Part shown: piece after piece, positions 51,213-60,409 of the stretch
Position numbering within the stretch: the first letter of the stretch is position 1
Layout: every line of letters starts with the position of its first letter
NCBI RefSeq assembly: GCF_902500215.1
Contig: NZ_CABVOU010000027.1
Span: 491,406 to 555,405 of the forward strand
Reading direction: 5' to 3'
Origin: Halomonas lysinitropha
GTDB taxonomy: Bacteria; Pseudomonadota; Gammaproteobacteria; Pseudomonadales; Halomonadaceae
Length of the DNA stretch: 64,000 nt
Notes under the pieces: model-generated
Told to the model about the DNA's origin: nothing
Databases searched by the model: none
The model's input: the letters and a program-made list of their open reading frames with translations, nothing else
Position numbers and translations under genes: made by a program

Positions 51213-51297
51213 GACAACCTTTCCGGTGGCTCAGCACCCTCTAGGAGCGAAATTCATTTTGCGATTGTGGTTGCCGCCATGGGTTGCAGCGGGGAAG

Positions 51298-51954
51298 TTA
51301 GTCCCGGAGGCTGATGATCTTCCACCCGCGGGCTTCGGCGACTTCGCGCAGGCTGGGGTCGGGGTCCACCGCCACCGGGTGGTCGACCTGCTCCAGCAGT
51401 GCCAGGTCGTTGTGGGAGTCGCTGTAGAACCAGCTGCCGTCCAGGGTCAGGTCGCGGTCGGCAAGCCATTCCTCCAGACGCTTGACCTTGCCCTCGCGAA
51501 AGCTGGGGATGCCGGTGGCACGACCGGTATAGCGGCCGTCGACCACCTCGGGCTCCACGGCGATCAGCTCGTCGATCCCCAGGCGCTCGGCGATGGGGCC
51601 GGTGATGAAGCGGTTGGTGGCGGTGACGATCAGCAGGGTATCACCGCGGGTGCGGTGTCGGGCCACCAGCTCTTCGCCCTTGTGCAGGATATGTGGCTCG
51701 ATCTTGCTGGCCATGAACTGCTGGTGCCAGGCGGCGAGCTGCTCGGGGCTGTGTTCCGTCAGCGGCCGCAGCGCCACTTCCAGGAAGGCCTGGATATCCA
51801 GGGTGCCGGCTTCGTAGTCGGCCAGGAAGCGGTCGTTGGCCTCGCGGTAGGCCACCGGGTCCACGGCCCCCTGCTCCAGCAAGAATTCTCCCCAGGCATG
51901 GTCGCTGTCGGTCGACAGCAGGGTGTTGTCCAGGTCGAAAATGGCCAGGCTCAC
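51298..51954 (-). CDS. HAD-superfamily phosphatase, subfamily IB
   Basis: A 218-residue phosphatase. Motif I is AIFDLDNTLLSTDSDHAWGEFL, motif II LLIVTATNRFI, and motif IV FYSDSHNDLALLEQVDHPVAVDPD. The SerB-like subfamily IB (TIGR01490) pattern is clear, with a helical cap between about residues 20 and 85. A GTG start at 51954 has GAGGGG 6 nt upstream. It is divergent from rppH, the arrangement known in Pseudomonas. Natural substrate is unknown; phosphoserine-like and lysophosphatidate substrates exist in the family. Confidence 0.9.
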   Translation of the reverse strand: MSLAIFDLDNTLLSTDSDHAWGEFLLEQGAVDPVAYREANDRFLADYEAGTLDIQAFLEVALRPLTEHSPEQLAAWHQQFMASKIEPHILHKGEELVARHRTRGDTLLIVTATNRFITGPIAERLGIDELIAVEPEVVDGRYTGRATGIPSFREGKVKRLEEWLADRDLTLDGSWFYSDSHNDLALLEQVDHPVAVDPDPSLREVAEARGWKIISLRD

Positions 51955-52155
51955 TGCATTCCCCTCGTATGTTGATGATCGAGCGTGTTTCATGGTCGTG
52001 GCAAGGTCGGCGATTATGGCAGAAGCGGCGTCAGGCATCGAGCGCCAGGCCGGCGCTGATGACGACGCCTTTCCCGCTAACAGCATGGTCGTATTGATGC
52101 CCTTTGCGGCCCTGTGGAAGAATGGTCCCAATACTGGATTCATAAGGTGAAGTCC

Positions 52156-52647
52156 GTGATCGACGCTGAGGGCTTTCGCCCCAATGTTGGCATCATCATT
52201 GCCAACGAGCAGGGGCAGCTGCTTTGGGCGCGTCGGGTAGGACAGAATGCGTGGCAGTTTCCCCAGGGAGGCATCAAGGCTAACGAGACTCCGCAACAGG
52301 CACTATTTCGTGAGCTGCACGAGGAAATCGGCCTGACCGCCGACGACGTCGAGATCCTTGCCTGCACCCGGGGCTGGCTGCGTTATCGCCTGCCGCGACG
52401 CATGGTTCGTACCCATTCGAGGCCGGTGTGCATCGGCCAGAAGCAGAAGTGGTTCCTGCTGAGGATTTGCTGCCAGGAGAGCCGGATCTGCATGGACATG
52501 TCCGGCAAGCCGGAGTTCGATGGCTGGCGATGGGTCAGTTACTGGTATCCCTTGGGGCAGGTTGTGCCCTTCAAGCGGGAGGTCTACCGCCGTGCCCTGC
52601 GCGAGCTCTCCCCCCGGGCGCAACGGTTGGCCCTTGGCCATGGATAA
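52156..52647 (+). CDS. rppH: RNA pyrophosphohydrolase RppH
   Basis: A 163-residue Nudix enzyme that removes pyrophosphate from mRNA 5' ends and so starts decay. [26 protein letters not shown] is the family start and [23 protein letters not shown] the Nudix box. A GTG at 52156, with AAGGTGA about 7 nt upstream, gives the conserved [10 protein letters not shown] start. It precedes ptsP, the order conserved with E. coli. Confidence 0.95.
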   Translation: MIDAEGFRPNVGIIIANEQGQLLWARRVGQNAWQFPQGGIKANETPQQALFRELHEEIGLTADDVEILACTRGWLRYRLPRRMVRTHSRPVCIGQKQKWFLLRICCQESRICMDMSGKPEFDGWRWVSYWYPLGQVVPFKREVYRRALRELSPRAQRLALGHG

Positions 52648-52712
52648 GCGCCATGGATGAGCCGAGCGCCTGACGGCGACGGCATTCCTCAGCGAGGCGA
52701 GAGATAACCACG

Positions 52713-54992
52713 ATGGAAAAGAAGACGCCGATGCTCGAGGTGTTGCGACGCATCATTCAGGAGGTCAACGGGGCGCGCAATCTGGATGCGGCCCTGGCCA
52801 CCATGGTGCGACGCATCCGCAAGGCGATGCGCACCGACGTATGCTCCTTTTACCTCTTCGACCCCGACATCGACCGACTGGTGCTGATGGAAACCATCGG
52901 TCTTCGTTCCCAGGCGGTGGGACGGGTAAGCCTGGAAGTGGGTGAGGGCCTGGTGGGCCTGGTGGCCAAGCGCGAAGAGCCACTGAATCTGGAAAACGCC
53001 CACGTTCACCCCCGGTTTCTCTACTTCGAGGCCACCGGCGAGGAGCGCTACTCGAGTTTCCTCGGTGTGCCGATCATCCACCAGCGCCGCATGCTGGGGG
53101 TGCTGGTGGTGCAGCAGTCCGAGAAGCGTCGCTTCGACGAGGAAGACGAGGCCTTCCTGGTGACCATGGCCGCCCAACTGGCGGGCGTGCTGGCCCATGC
53201 CCTGGCGACGGGTGGGCTCAACCGGCCGAGCATGCCGGGAGGGCAGGCGCGCTTCACCGGCGTGGCGGCTTCGCCCGGCATGGCCATCGGCGAGGCGGTG
53301 GTGACCGCCGCTCCCGCGGACCTCAACAGTGTGCCGGACCTGATCCCCACTGACGTGGAGTACGAGATTGCACGGCTCAAGGAGGCCATAGGTCGGGTGC
53401 GAAACGAGATTCGCGCCGCCGGCGAGCGTCTGGCCAGCCGCATCTCCGCCCAGGAACTGGCCCTGTTCGATGTTTATCAGCAGATGCTCGGTGAGGCGGC
53501 GCTCTCCCAGGAGGTCGAGAAACGCATCCGTGAAGGCCAGTGGGCACCCGGCGCCCTGGCCGACGTGGTGCGTCGCCATGTCCAGTATCTCGAACGGGTC
53601 GATGATGACTATCTGCGCGAGCGTGCCGCTGACGTCCGTGACCTGGGGCGGCGCGTGCTGGCCCACCTGCAGGAAGAGACGCCCCAGACCCCGGCGATCT
53701 ATCCTGACAGCACCATTCTGGTGGGTGACGAGATCAGCGTGGCGATGCTTGGCGAAGTGCCCCGCGACAAGCTGGCCGGGCTGGTCTCGGTGCGCGGCTC
53801 CAGCACCTCCCACGTGGCCATCGTCGCAAGGGCCATGGGGATTCCTACCGTGCTCGGCATGGTCGATCTGCCGCTGCCGCGTCTCGGCGGCAACCGGGTG
53901 GTGCTGGACGGCCACCGCGGGCGTCTCTTCGTGCGGCCCACGCCGGAGCTCGAGAGCCACTATCAGAGCCTGATCGACGAGGAACGGGCACTGATGGAGG
54001 TGCTGGAGCATGAGCAGGACCTGCCCAGCCGCACGCCGGACGGCCACGACATGTCGCTGATGGTCAACACCGGCCTGACGGTGGATGCCGTCGCCTCGCT
54101 CAAGTCGCGGATCGGCGGGGTGGGGCTCTATCGCACCGAAGTGCCCTTCATGATCACCGAGCGCTTCCCCGGCGAACAGGAGCAGACCCGCCTCTACCGT
54201 GATCAGCTCGAGAGCTTCGCGCCGCTGCCGGTGGTGATGCGGACCCTGGACATCGGCGGCGACAAGGACCTGCCCTACTTTCCCATCGAAGAGGCCAATC
54301 CCTTCCTGGGTTGGCGAGGCATCCGGGTCACTCTCGACCATCCCGAGGTGCTGATGGTGCAGTTGCGCGCCATGCTGCGTGCCTCCCAGGGATTGGACAA
54401 CCTCCAGGTGCTGCTGCCGATGGTCACCAACGTCGACGAGGTCGACGATGCGCTGCGCCTGCTCGACCGCGCCATCCTCGAACTCGGCGAGGAAGACGTT
54501 CCGGTCAACCGGCCGCCGGTGGGGGTGATGCTGGAGGTGCCGGCAACCCTCTACCAGCTCGATGCCCTGGCGTGTCGGGTCGATTTCTTCTCGGTGGGCA
54601 GCAACGACCTCACTCAGTACCTGCTGGCGGTGGATCGCAACAATCCGCGGGTCGCGGAACTCTATGACGCCTGCCATCCCGCCGTGCTCTCGGCCATGGC
54701 CCGGCTCGCTGAGGATACTCGACGCCTGGACATGCCCACCTCGGTGTGCGGCGAGATGGCCGGTGACCCCGCCGGGGCCCTGATGCTGATGGGCATGGGC
54801 TTCGATGCCTTGTCGATGAATGCGCCCAGCCTGCCGCGGGTCAGGGCAGCGATCCGCCGGGTATCCCTCGACGGCGCTCGCGAGCTGGTCACGGAAACCC
54901 TCAGGCTCGATACGCCCGGCGAGGTGCGTCGCCACCTCGCGAAACGCCTGGACGGCTGGGATCTCGGTCACCTGTTGCCGCCGCGGGATTGA
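52713..54992 (+). CDS. ptsP: Phosphoenolpyruvate-protein phosphotransferase PtsP (EI-Ntr)
   Basis: A 759-residue enzyme I of the nitrogen PTS, passing phosphate from PEP to NPr. An N-terminal GAF domain (about 15-165) senses small molecules such as glutamine. The phosphorylated His367 is in GSSTSHVAIVARAMG. The C-terminal TIM-barrel domain begins near 425 (GGVGLYRTEVPFM) and carries Cys679 in TSVCGEMAGDP. Intact and canonical. No npr or ptsN gene lies nearby, as expected since those sit with rpoN. Confidence 0.95.
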   Translation: MEKKTPMLEVLRRIIQEVNGARNLDAALATMVRRIRKAMRTDVCSFYLFDPDIDRLVLMETIGLRSQAVGRVSLEVGEGLVGLVAKREEPLNLENAHVHPRFLYFEATGEERYSSFLGVPIIHQRRMLGVLVVQQSEKRRFDEEDEAFLVTMAAQLAGVLAHALATGGLNRPSMPGGQARFTGVAASPGMAIGEAVVTAAPADLNSVPDLIPTDVEYEIARLKEAIGRVRNEIRAAGERLASRISAQELALFDVYQQMLGEAALSQEVEKRIREGQWAPGALADVVRRHVQYLERVDDDYLRERAADVRDLGRRVLAHLQEETPQTPAIYPDSTILVGDEISVAMLGEVPRDKLAGLVSVRGSSTSHVAIVARAMGIPTVLGMVDLPLPRLGGNRVVLDGHRGRLFVRPTPELESHYQSLIDEERALMEVLEHEQDLPSRTPDGHDMSLMVNTGLTVDAVASLKSRIGGVGLYRTEVPFMITERFPGEQEQTRLYRDQLESFAPLPVVMRTLDIGGDKDLPYFPIEEANPFLGWRGIRVTLDHPEVLMVQLRAMLRASQGLDNLQVLLPMVTNVDEVDDALRLLDRAILELGEEDVPVNRPPVGVMLEVPATLYQLDALACRVDFFSVGSNDLTQYLLAVDRNNPRVAELYDACHPAVLSAMARLAEDTRRLDMPTSVCGEMAGDPAGALMLMGMGFDALSMNAPSLPRVRAAIRRVSLDGARELVTETLRLDTPGEVRRHLAKRLDGWDLGHLLPPRD

Positions 54993-55017
54993 GTATCGCT
55001 TGCTTCTGGCACATCTT

Positions 55018-55072
55018 GTAGGAGCGCTCGGTTCGACGTCTCGACTGGCAGCGCGATGGGTAGGGCTCTTAC
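55018..55072. repeat. Degenerate REP-like element
   Basis: Ends GTAGGAGC and GCTCTTAC form an imperfect inverted pair. It belongs to the same repeat type as 51128-51212 and sits between the convergent ptsP and NRDE genes. Confidence 0.45.
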
Positions 55073-55845
55073 GGCTGGTTCAGTGACAGTTGCAACACGC
55101 TCTCCCCCAGCCTGACCCCTTGCGGCCCGAAGCGCCGCTCGCCGATCTCGATTCCTCCGTCAGCCCGCCAGGTGAGCCAGGTGGAGGCGCGAGTGCCGTA
55201 CTCCTGTCCGACGATGAACGGGGATGACAGCCGGCGCTCCGCCTCGAGCCCCACGCCGGTTTCCGGTAGTTCGTCGTCGTCGGCGGGGTGGGGGTCGCCG
55301 AGTGCGGACAGGGCCTCCTCCGGCCAGCGGCCATGGCGCAGGCTGGCGGCGAGTCCCTGACGGGCGGCGATCAGCTTGGGCCAGGGGCTGTCCAGGCTGG
55401 CATTGGAGAGGCCGTGCAGGCCCGGCGGAACCTCGTTCAGCCACACGCCATCGCGACCGCGATGGAGGTGCCACAGCCGCTCACCGTCGCCGGTCAGCAG
55501 GTTGAAGCCGGGGTAGCACTCGGCGGCGGTACCGGCGAGGCGCTGAAGCCACGTTGCCAGGTCGTTGCACTCCAGCGCCTCGCGCACCAGGGCGCCGCGG
55601 CTGGCAGCGCCCGGCGGCACGGTGAGGCGCGGGTCGCGCACATTGGTGATGGCGGCAACGCGGCCGCGGCGATGCACCGCCAGCCAGCTGCCGCCGGCTT
55701 CCAGGTCGCGGCCGCCGACGATTTCCGAGGCATCGGGCCAGATGCCCAGGGGCGCGGCCGGGCGGGCGTGGAATTCGTCACGGTTGGCCACCAGGCGCAG
55801 CGGAAAGGCGCTGCCGGGGCGATGGTCGAAGGCAATCAGACACAT
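55069..55845 (-). CDS. NRDE-family (TANGO2-like) protein
   Basis: A 258-residue cytoplasmic protein starting MCLIAFDHRPGSAFPLRLVANRDEFHARPAAPLGIW. The Cys at position 2 and the NRDE motif define the family, whose human member TANGO2 is linked to haem and lipid handling. GGRDLEAGGSWLAVHRRGRVAAITNVR is the second conserved block. The Cys2/Ntn-hydrolase-like arrangement suggests an amidase-type fold, but no bacterial reaction is established. It lies convergent to ptsP. Confidence 0.88.
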   Translation of the reverse strand: MCLIAFDHRPGSAFPLRLVANRDEFHARPAAPLGIWPDASEIVGGRDLEAGGSWLAVHRRGRVAAITNVRDPRLTVPPGAASRGALVREALECNDLATWLQRLAGTAAECYPGFNLLTGDGERLWHLHRGRDGVWLNEVPPGLHGLSNASLDSPWPKLIAARQGLAASLRHGRWPEEALSALGDPHPADDDELPETGVGLEAERRLSSPFIVGQEYGTRASTWLTWRADGGIEIGERRFGPQGVRLGESVLQLSLNQP

Positions 55846-55950
55846 GGGGCCAGCTTATCGGGCCGGCCGGCCGGGGGGAAGGCTCCGCCATGACAGTCTC
55901 GTTCCGGCCACGTACACTCTGTTTACTATCGTGCTTGCACAGGGATGACA

Positions 55951-57081
55951 ATGCAGGACGACACTTGCCTGAACCGCCTCTGGTCGAGCCTGGTATGGCC
56001 GATCCTCTGGCCGGTACTGCTCGCCCAGGCCGCCCTGGTGGTGCTCTGCCTAGCGGTCGGGGCTACGCTGTGGTTGTTGGTGCCCTCCCATGCCTCCTGG
56101 AGCGCCACCTTCTGGCTGCTGCTGGCGCTATTGCTGGGCAGCAGCCTGAATGTGGCGGTCTTCCTGACGCTGCTGCGCCAGCGACTGGGCGGCATCCAGC
56201 GTGACCTCAACGACGCCCTGATAGACATCGAGACCTGGCTGTCTGGCCAACATCGTCCCCAGGCCGGCGATGAACTACCGCTGCCTCAGCGCCTTAAGGC
56301 CCTGTCAGTCGCCTGCGAAGCTCTGGTCGAGGGATGGCGGCGGGAGCTTGAGGAGAGCCGAGCCGCGGAGCGACGCCTGGCCAGCGATCTTCAGGACCAT
56401 CGAGGCCAGCTCGAGCGGCTGGAGGCTGGCCGGGCGCGGGCCCGAGAGGAGTCGCGCCTCAAGTCCGACTATCTTTCCCACCTGCAGCAGTCGCTCGGCC
56501 CGCTGATGAGTTCCCTGGCCGAGGCGCTGGATAGCGACGCCCTTCGCCAGTGCGGCGGCGAGCATGACCATGCAATACTCCTGGCGCTGCGCGAGCGCCT
56601 GGCCGATGCCGTGGTGCTGCTCGAGAATCTCGGCGAGTCCATCGACACGTCAGATGCCTCTATGCCACCGGTTCCTTCCGTGAAAGGGCGGGTACTGATC
56701 GTGGACGATGGCCCGGTGAATCTGACGCTGGCACGCCAGGTGCTGGAGCGCCAGGGGCTGGAGGTCGAGACGGCCACCAGCGGTGAGGAGGCCCTGTCTC
56801 GGCTGGAGGCTGGCTACTTCGATCTGGTGCTGATGGATATCTTCATGCCCGGCATGGATGGTGTGGAGGCCAGCCGTCACTGGCGCGAACGAGAGGCCGA
56901 CGCGGCAACCAGCCAGCGCAGTATTCTGGTGGCGCTGACAGCCAACGCCGGCGACGAGGATCGCCAGCGTTTTCGCCAGGCCGGCATGGATGATTACCTG
57001 GCCAAGCCCTATCGCCCCCAGGCGCTGGTCGACCTGGTACGCCGCTGGTTGCCAGCCTTCCTGGAGCCCGGGCCGGCATGA
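55951..57081 (+). CDS. Membrane-anchored receiver-domain protein with degenerate histidine-kinase helix
   Basis: A 376-residue protein with two hydrophobic helices (about 15-45 and 52-75), a long charged coiled coil (about 80-170), then RLKSDYLSHLQQSLGPLMSS. This aligns with the HisKA helix of BarA-like kinases (KSEFLANMSHELRTPL) but has Gln in place of the phosphorylated His. No HATPase domain follows. A complete receiver domain starts near 247 (acidic Asp252/253, phosphoacceptor Asp296 in LVLMDIFMPGMDG, VALTANA, LAKPY). The ATG at 55951 has AGGG 6 nt upstream. Probably a membrane-bound phosphate acceptor or signalling partner of another kinase; partner unknown. Confidence 0.75.
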   Translation: MQDDTCLNRLWSSLVWPILWPVLLAQAALVVLCLAVGATLWLLVPSHASWSATFWLLLALLLGSSLNVAVFLTLLRQRLGGIQRDLNDALIDIETWLSGQHRPQAGDELPLPQRLKALSVACEALVEGWRRELEESRAAERRLASDLQDHRGQLERLEAGRARAREESRLKSDYLSHLQQSLGPLMSSLAEALDSDALRQCGGEHDHAILLALRERLADAVVLLENLGESIDTSDASMPPVPSVKGRVLIVDDGPVNLTLARQVLERQGLEVETATSGEEALSRLEAGYFDLVLMDIFMPGMDGVEASRHWREREADAATSQRSILVALTANAGDEDRQRFRQAGMDDYLAKPYRPQALVDLVRRWLPAFLEPGPA

Positions 57082-57225
57082 ATCCGCTGGCGGACTGTTT
57101 GACGGTTGTCTGGCATCATGGCAGCTCCTGTGCTTTGCCCCTACGCTGCGCACCCCCGTTGTCGACCTGCCGGCGGCGTTGGAGCTCGAGTTTTTTCCGA
57201 TCGTTAAGTGACCCAAAGGCCTTTC

Positions 57226-58014
57226 ATGCTGAGCTATCCCGATATCGACCCTGTGGCCATCTCCCTCGGTCCCTTCCAGGTCCACTGGTACGGCCTGATG
57301 TACGTCGTCGGTTTCGTTGCCGCCTTGCTCCTGGGGCGCCGGCGTGCCGAGCGCATCGGGCTGACCCGGGACGATATCGGTGACCTGATCTTCTACGCCG
57401 CCATTGGCGTGGTGGTGGGTGGCCGGCTCGGCTATGCGCTCTTTTACGGTATGTCCCAGTGGTTCGCTGACCCGCTGTGGATTTTCCGCGTATGGGATGG
57501 CGGCATGAGCTTTCATGGGGGCCTGGTCGGGGTGCTGTTCGCCGCGCTGTGGTTCGCCAGAAAGAAGGGGCTCGCCTTCTTCACGCTGACCGACTTCGTC
57601 GCACCGCTGGTCCCCATCGGCCTTGGGGCAGGCCGCATCGGCAACTTCATCAACCACGAGCTGCCCGGTCGCGTCACCGAGCTGCCCTGGGGCATGCCCT
57701 TTCCCGGCATGGGGCCAGAGCCGCGCCATCCCTCGTCCCTCTATGAGGCGTTTCTGGAAGGGGTGGTGCTCTTCGTGGTGCTGTGGTGGGTCTCGGCCCG
57801 GCCGCGCGCCCGCGGGCTGGTCTCCGGGCTCTTCCTTGCGCTCTACGGGCTGTTCCGCTTCCTGGTGGAGTTCGTGCGCCTGCCCGACGCCCACATCGGC
57901 TATCTGGCCTTCGGCTGGATCACCATGGGTATGCTGCTGACCCTGCCGATGATCGCCGCCGGCATCGCGCTGATCACCTGGTCACGCCGCCAGCCGGTGG
58001 ATGCAAAGTTTTGA
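57226..58014 (+). CDS. lgt: Prolipoprotein diacylglyceryl transferase
   Basis: A 262-residue inner-membrane enzyme that attaches diacylglycerol from phosphatidylglycerol to the lipobox Cys of prolipoproteins. [20 protein letters not shown] and the signature [27 protein letters not shown] are clear, with about seven helices. The ATG at 57226 has AAAGG 6 nt upstream; an earlier GTG at 57208 would add six residues. It is normally next to thyA; here a two-gene module lies between them. Confidence 0.95.
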   Translation: MLSYPDIDPVAISLGPFQVHWYGLMYVVGFVAALLLGRRRAERIGLTRDDIGDLIFYAAIGVVVGGRLGYALFYGMSQWFADPLWIFRVWDGGMSFHGGLVGVLFAALWFARKKGLAFFTLTDFVAPLVPIGLGAGRIGNFINHELPGRVTELPWGMPFPGMGPEPRHPSSLYEAFLEGVVLFVVLWWVSARPRARGLVSGLFLALYGLFRFLVEFVRLPDAHIGYLAFGWITMGMLLTLPMIAAGIALITWSRRQPVDAKF

Positions 58015-58060
58015 CACATGGTCTAACCCGCCATGTCGGTGAGGGAAAGGGAGGTTGAGC

Positions 58061-58360
58061 GTGCGTCTTTCTGCCGAGCAAATCGTGATCATCAAGCAGA
58101 CCGCGGCCGAGGTATTTGGCGATGAAGCGAATGTCAGAGTCTTCGGCTCCCGCCTGGATGATGACGCCAGGGGAGGGGACATCGATCTCCTGGTGGAAAG
58201 CCCTTGCGAGATCGAGGGCAAGGTGGACAAGATGTTGACCCTGACGGCTCGACTGCAGCTGCGTATCGGGGATCGGCCGATAGACATTCTGGTGATCGAC
58301 CCCTCTACCGCCTTGAATCCCGTTCATCGCCATGCCATGCAGACAGGGCAACGGTTATGA
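58061..58360 (+). CDS. MntA-like minimal nucleotidyltransferase (putative antitoxin)
   Basis: A 99-residue nucleotidyltransferase. The catalytic site FGSRLDDDARGGDIDLLVE shows Gly29-Ser30 and then Asp40-x-Asp42, and RPIDILVID gives the third acid. In type VII toxin-antitoxin pairs such a protein AMPylates and silences a HEPN RNase. A GTG at 58061 is preferred since GGGAGG lies 6 nt upstream; a TTG two codons earlier is too close to that site. It overlaps the HEPN-like gene by ATGA, so the two are coupled. Confidence 0.72.
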   Translation: MRLSAEQIVIIKQTAAEVFGDEANVRVFGSRLDDDARGGDIDLLVESPCEIEGKVDKMLTLTARLQLRIGDRPIDILVIDPSTALNPVHRHAMQTGQRL

Positions 58361-58899
58361 CACACGACAAGAAGCAGCTGCTGCCTATCGAGCGGTTTCT
58401 CTGGTCTCTGGATATCGTCGAGCGCGAGGGACGTCATCTCCGCTACAGCTGGGAGACGTTGTTTGGCAGCGGCAACGTTCTGGACAGTGACTGGGTCGCT
58501 GGCCTCGACCAGCACCCGGAGGAGGCCGTAAGGCTTGAGGCGTTCGTGTCGCGCTTTGGCCGCATGCAGGACACCATCGCCGACAAGTTGATTCCTCGCT
58601 GGCTGCAAAGCCTGGCGGAGCGTACCGGAAGCCAGATCGAAAACCTCGACCGTGCCGAGCGGCTGGGCGTCCTGGAAAGCACAGAAGAGTGGCTGGTGGC
58701 GCGCAAGCTCCGTAATCAGCTGATTCACGAATACATGCAAGACCCGGTTGCCTTCTCGGAAGCGCTGTATTCAGCCAGGCGCTTCTCGATGATGCTGATG
58801 GCGACCTATAACAACCTCCGGGATTATGCGGAACAGCGCATGTCGCTGGATTCCTCGCTGCCTGAACCGCTGGTGCTCCCGGATCAACATCATCAGTGA
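58357..58899 (+). CDS. HEPN-like protein (putative toxin partner of MntA-like protein)
   Basis: A 180-residue all-helical protein. The segment [17 protein letters not shown] contains Arg119-x4-His124, fitting the RX4-6H motif of HEPN RNases, followed by the Tyr that MntA-type enzymes modify in HepT (RX4HXY: HEY). It is longer than classical HepT (about 140 residues), with an extra N-terminal region. Coupled to the nucleotidyltransferase by a 4-bp overlap and inserted between lgt and thyA. Toxin activity is inferred from the motif and gene pair only. Confidence 0.65.
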   Translation: MTHDKKQLLPIERFLWSLDIVEREGRHLRYSWETLFGSGNVLDSDWVAGLDQHPEEAVRLEAFVSRFGRMQDTIADKLIPRWLQSLAERTGSQIENLDRAERLGVLESTEEWLVARKLRNQLIHEYMQDPVAFSEALYSARRFSMMLMATYNNLRDYAEQRMSLDSSLPEPLVLPDQHHQ

Positions 58900-58943
58900 G
58901 TTCCTGTAGAATTCTCTACCCATTTATCAGCCATGATGCCGCC

Positions 58944-59765
58944 GTGACCGACGATACTCTGCCCGCCCTCGAACAGCCCTATCTCGACCTGATGCGCCAG
59001 GTGCTAGGCCGCGGCGTGGAGCGCGATGATCGCACCGGCGTTGGCACCCGCTCGCTGTTCGGCCACCAGATGCGCTTCGACCTCTCCCGCGGTTTCCCGC
59101 TGGTGACCACCAAGAAGCTGCACCTGCGCTCGATCATCCATGAGCTGCTGTGGTTCCTGGCCGGCGACACCAACATCGCCTACCTCAAGGAGAACGGGGT
59201 GCGCATCTGGGACGAGTGGGCCGATGAAAACGGCGACCTCGGCCCGGTCTATGGCTACCAGTGGCGCAGCTGGCCGGACCCCCGCGGCGGCCACGTCGAC
59301 CAGATCGCCAAGGTGCTGGAGCAGATTCGCGAGAACCCGCGCTCGCGGCGGCTGATCGTCTCGGCCTGGAACCCGGCGCTGGTGGACGAGATGGCCCTGC
59401 CGCCGTGCCATTGCCTCTTCCAGTTCTACGTGGCAGAAGGGCGGCTCTCCTGCCAGCTCTACCAGCGCAGCGCCGATATCTTCCTGGGTGTACCCTTCAA
59501 TATCGCCAGCTATGCACTGCTCACCCAGATGATCGCCCGGGTCTCGGGGCTCGAGCCCGGCGACTTCGTGCATACCCTGGGCGATGCCCATCTCTACCTG
59601 AACCATCTCGAGCAGGCCGAGGAGCAGCTCTCGCGCACGCCACGGGCCGCCCCGTGCCTGGTGCTTGATCCGGGCGTCGACGACCTCTTCGCTTTCCGCT
59701 TCGAGCATATCGCCATCGAGGGCTACGACCCGCATCCTCATATAAAGGCCGAGGTGGCGGTATGA
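58944..59765 (+). CDS. thyA: Thymidylate synthase
   Basis: A 273-residue enzyme methylating dUMP to dTMP with methylenetetrahydrofolate. [35 protein letters not shown], the catalytic Cys in [33 protein letters not shown] and [13 protein letters not shown] are all canonical. A GTG at 58944 is used because no ATG lies before the conserved N-terminus; its ribosome site is weak. It overlaps folA by ATGA, pairing the synthase with the reductase that recycles dihydrofolate. Confidence 0.95.
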   Translation: MTDDTLPALEQPYLDLMRQVLGRGVERDDRTGVGTRSLFGHQMRFDLSRGFPLVTTKKLHLRSIIHELLWFLAGDTNIAYLKENGVRIWDEWADENGDLGPVYGYQWRSWPDPRGGHVDQIAKVLEQIRENPRSRRLIVSAWNPALVDEMALPPCHCLFQFYVAEGRLSCQLYQRSADIFLGVPFNIASYALLTQMIARVSGLEPGDFVHTLGDAHLYLNHLEQAEEQLSRTPRAAPCLVLDPGVDDLFAFRFEHIAIEGYDPHPHIKAEVAV

Positions 59766-60313
59766 GCGAGGCCAGGGACCTGACCGACGAGACCCTTGTT
59801 CCCGTGGCCATGATTGCCGCCATGGCTCGCAACCGGGTGATCGGCGTGGACAACCAGCTGCCCTGGTACCTGCCGGAGGACCTCAAGTTCTTCAAGCGCA
59901 TGACCCAGGCCAAGCCGCTGGTGATGGGCCGCAAGACGTACCAGTCCATCGGCCGGGCCCTGCCCGGGCGGCTCAATATCGTGGTGACCCGCGATACCGG
60001 CTTCCAGGCTCAGGGCCTGCGGGTCTGCCACGACCTCGCATCCGCACTGAAGCTGGCCGACCAGCAGGCCACCATCGACGGCGTCGAGGAGATCATGGTG
60101 ATGGGCGGCGCGCAGATCTACGCTCAGGCGCTGCCCTACGCCAGTCGGCTCTACCTTACCGAGGTCGATATCGAGGTGGAGGGTGACGCTCGTTTCCCCG
60201 AGCTCGACATGGCCGAGTGGGAGGAGGTGCAGCGTGTGCCCGGCGAGCCCGCCGAGGGGCAGCCGGCCTACCATTTCGTGCAGTATCGTCGATCTTCAGG
60301 CCATCGACGCTGA
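59762..60313 (+). CDS. folA: Dihydrofolate reductase
   Basis: A 183-residue [38 protein letters not shown] holds the active-site acid, [25 protein letters not shown] is the NADPH-site region and [23 protein letters not shown] the conserved C-terminal strand. A 14-residue N-terminal extension precedes the usual start. Coupled to thyA. Canonical residues are present, with no sign of a trimethoprim-resistance type. Confidence 0.95.
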   Translation: MSEARDLTDETLVPVAMIAAMARNRVIGVDNQLPWYLPEDLKFFKRMTQAKPLVMGRKTYQSIGRALPGRLNIVVTRDTGFQAQGLRVCHDLASALKLADQQATIDGVEEIMVMGGAQIYAQALPYASRLYLTEVDIEVEGDARFPELDMAEWEEVQRVPGEPAEGQPAYHFVQYRRSSGHRR

Positions 60314-60409
60314 AGGCGTCGCCGGCCGGCGACATTTGTCACCACGCCACGCCTGGCACAGACTGAACCTAGCAATCACCGGGATGGCGCACCGCTGGAG
60401 GACCAGGAC

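Noticed and set aside
52689..54971. Long minus-strand open frame opposite ptsP
   Set aside because: Composition is shadow-like, no domain is recognisable and the plus-strand gene is intact and conserved.
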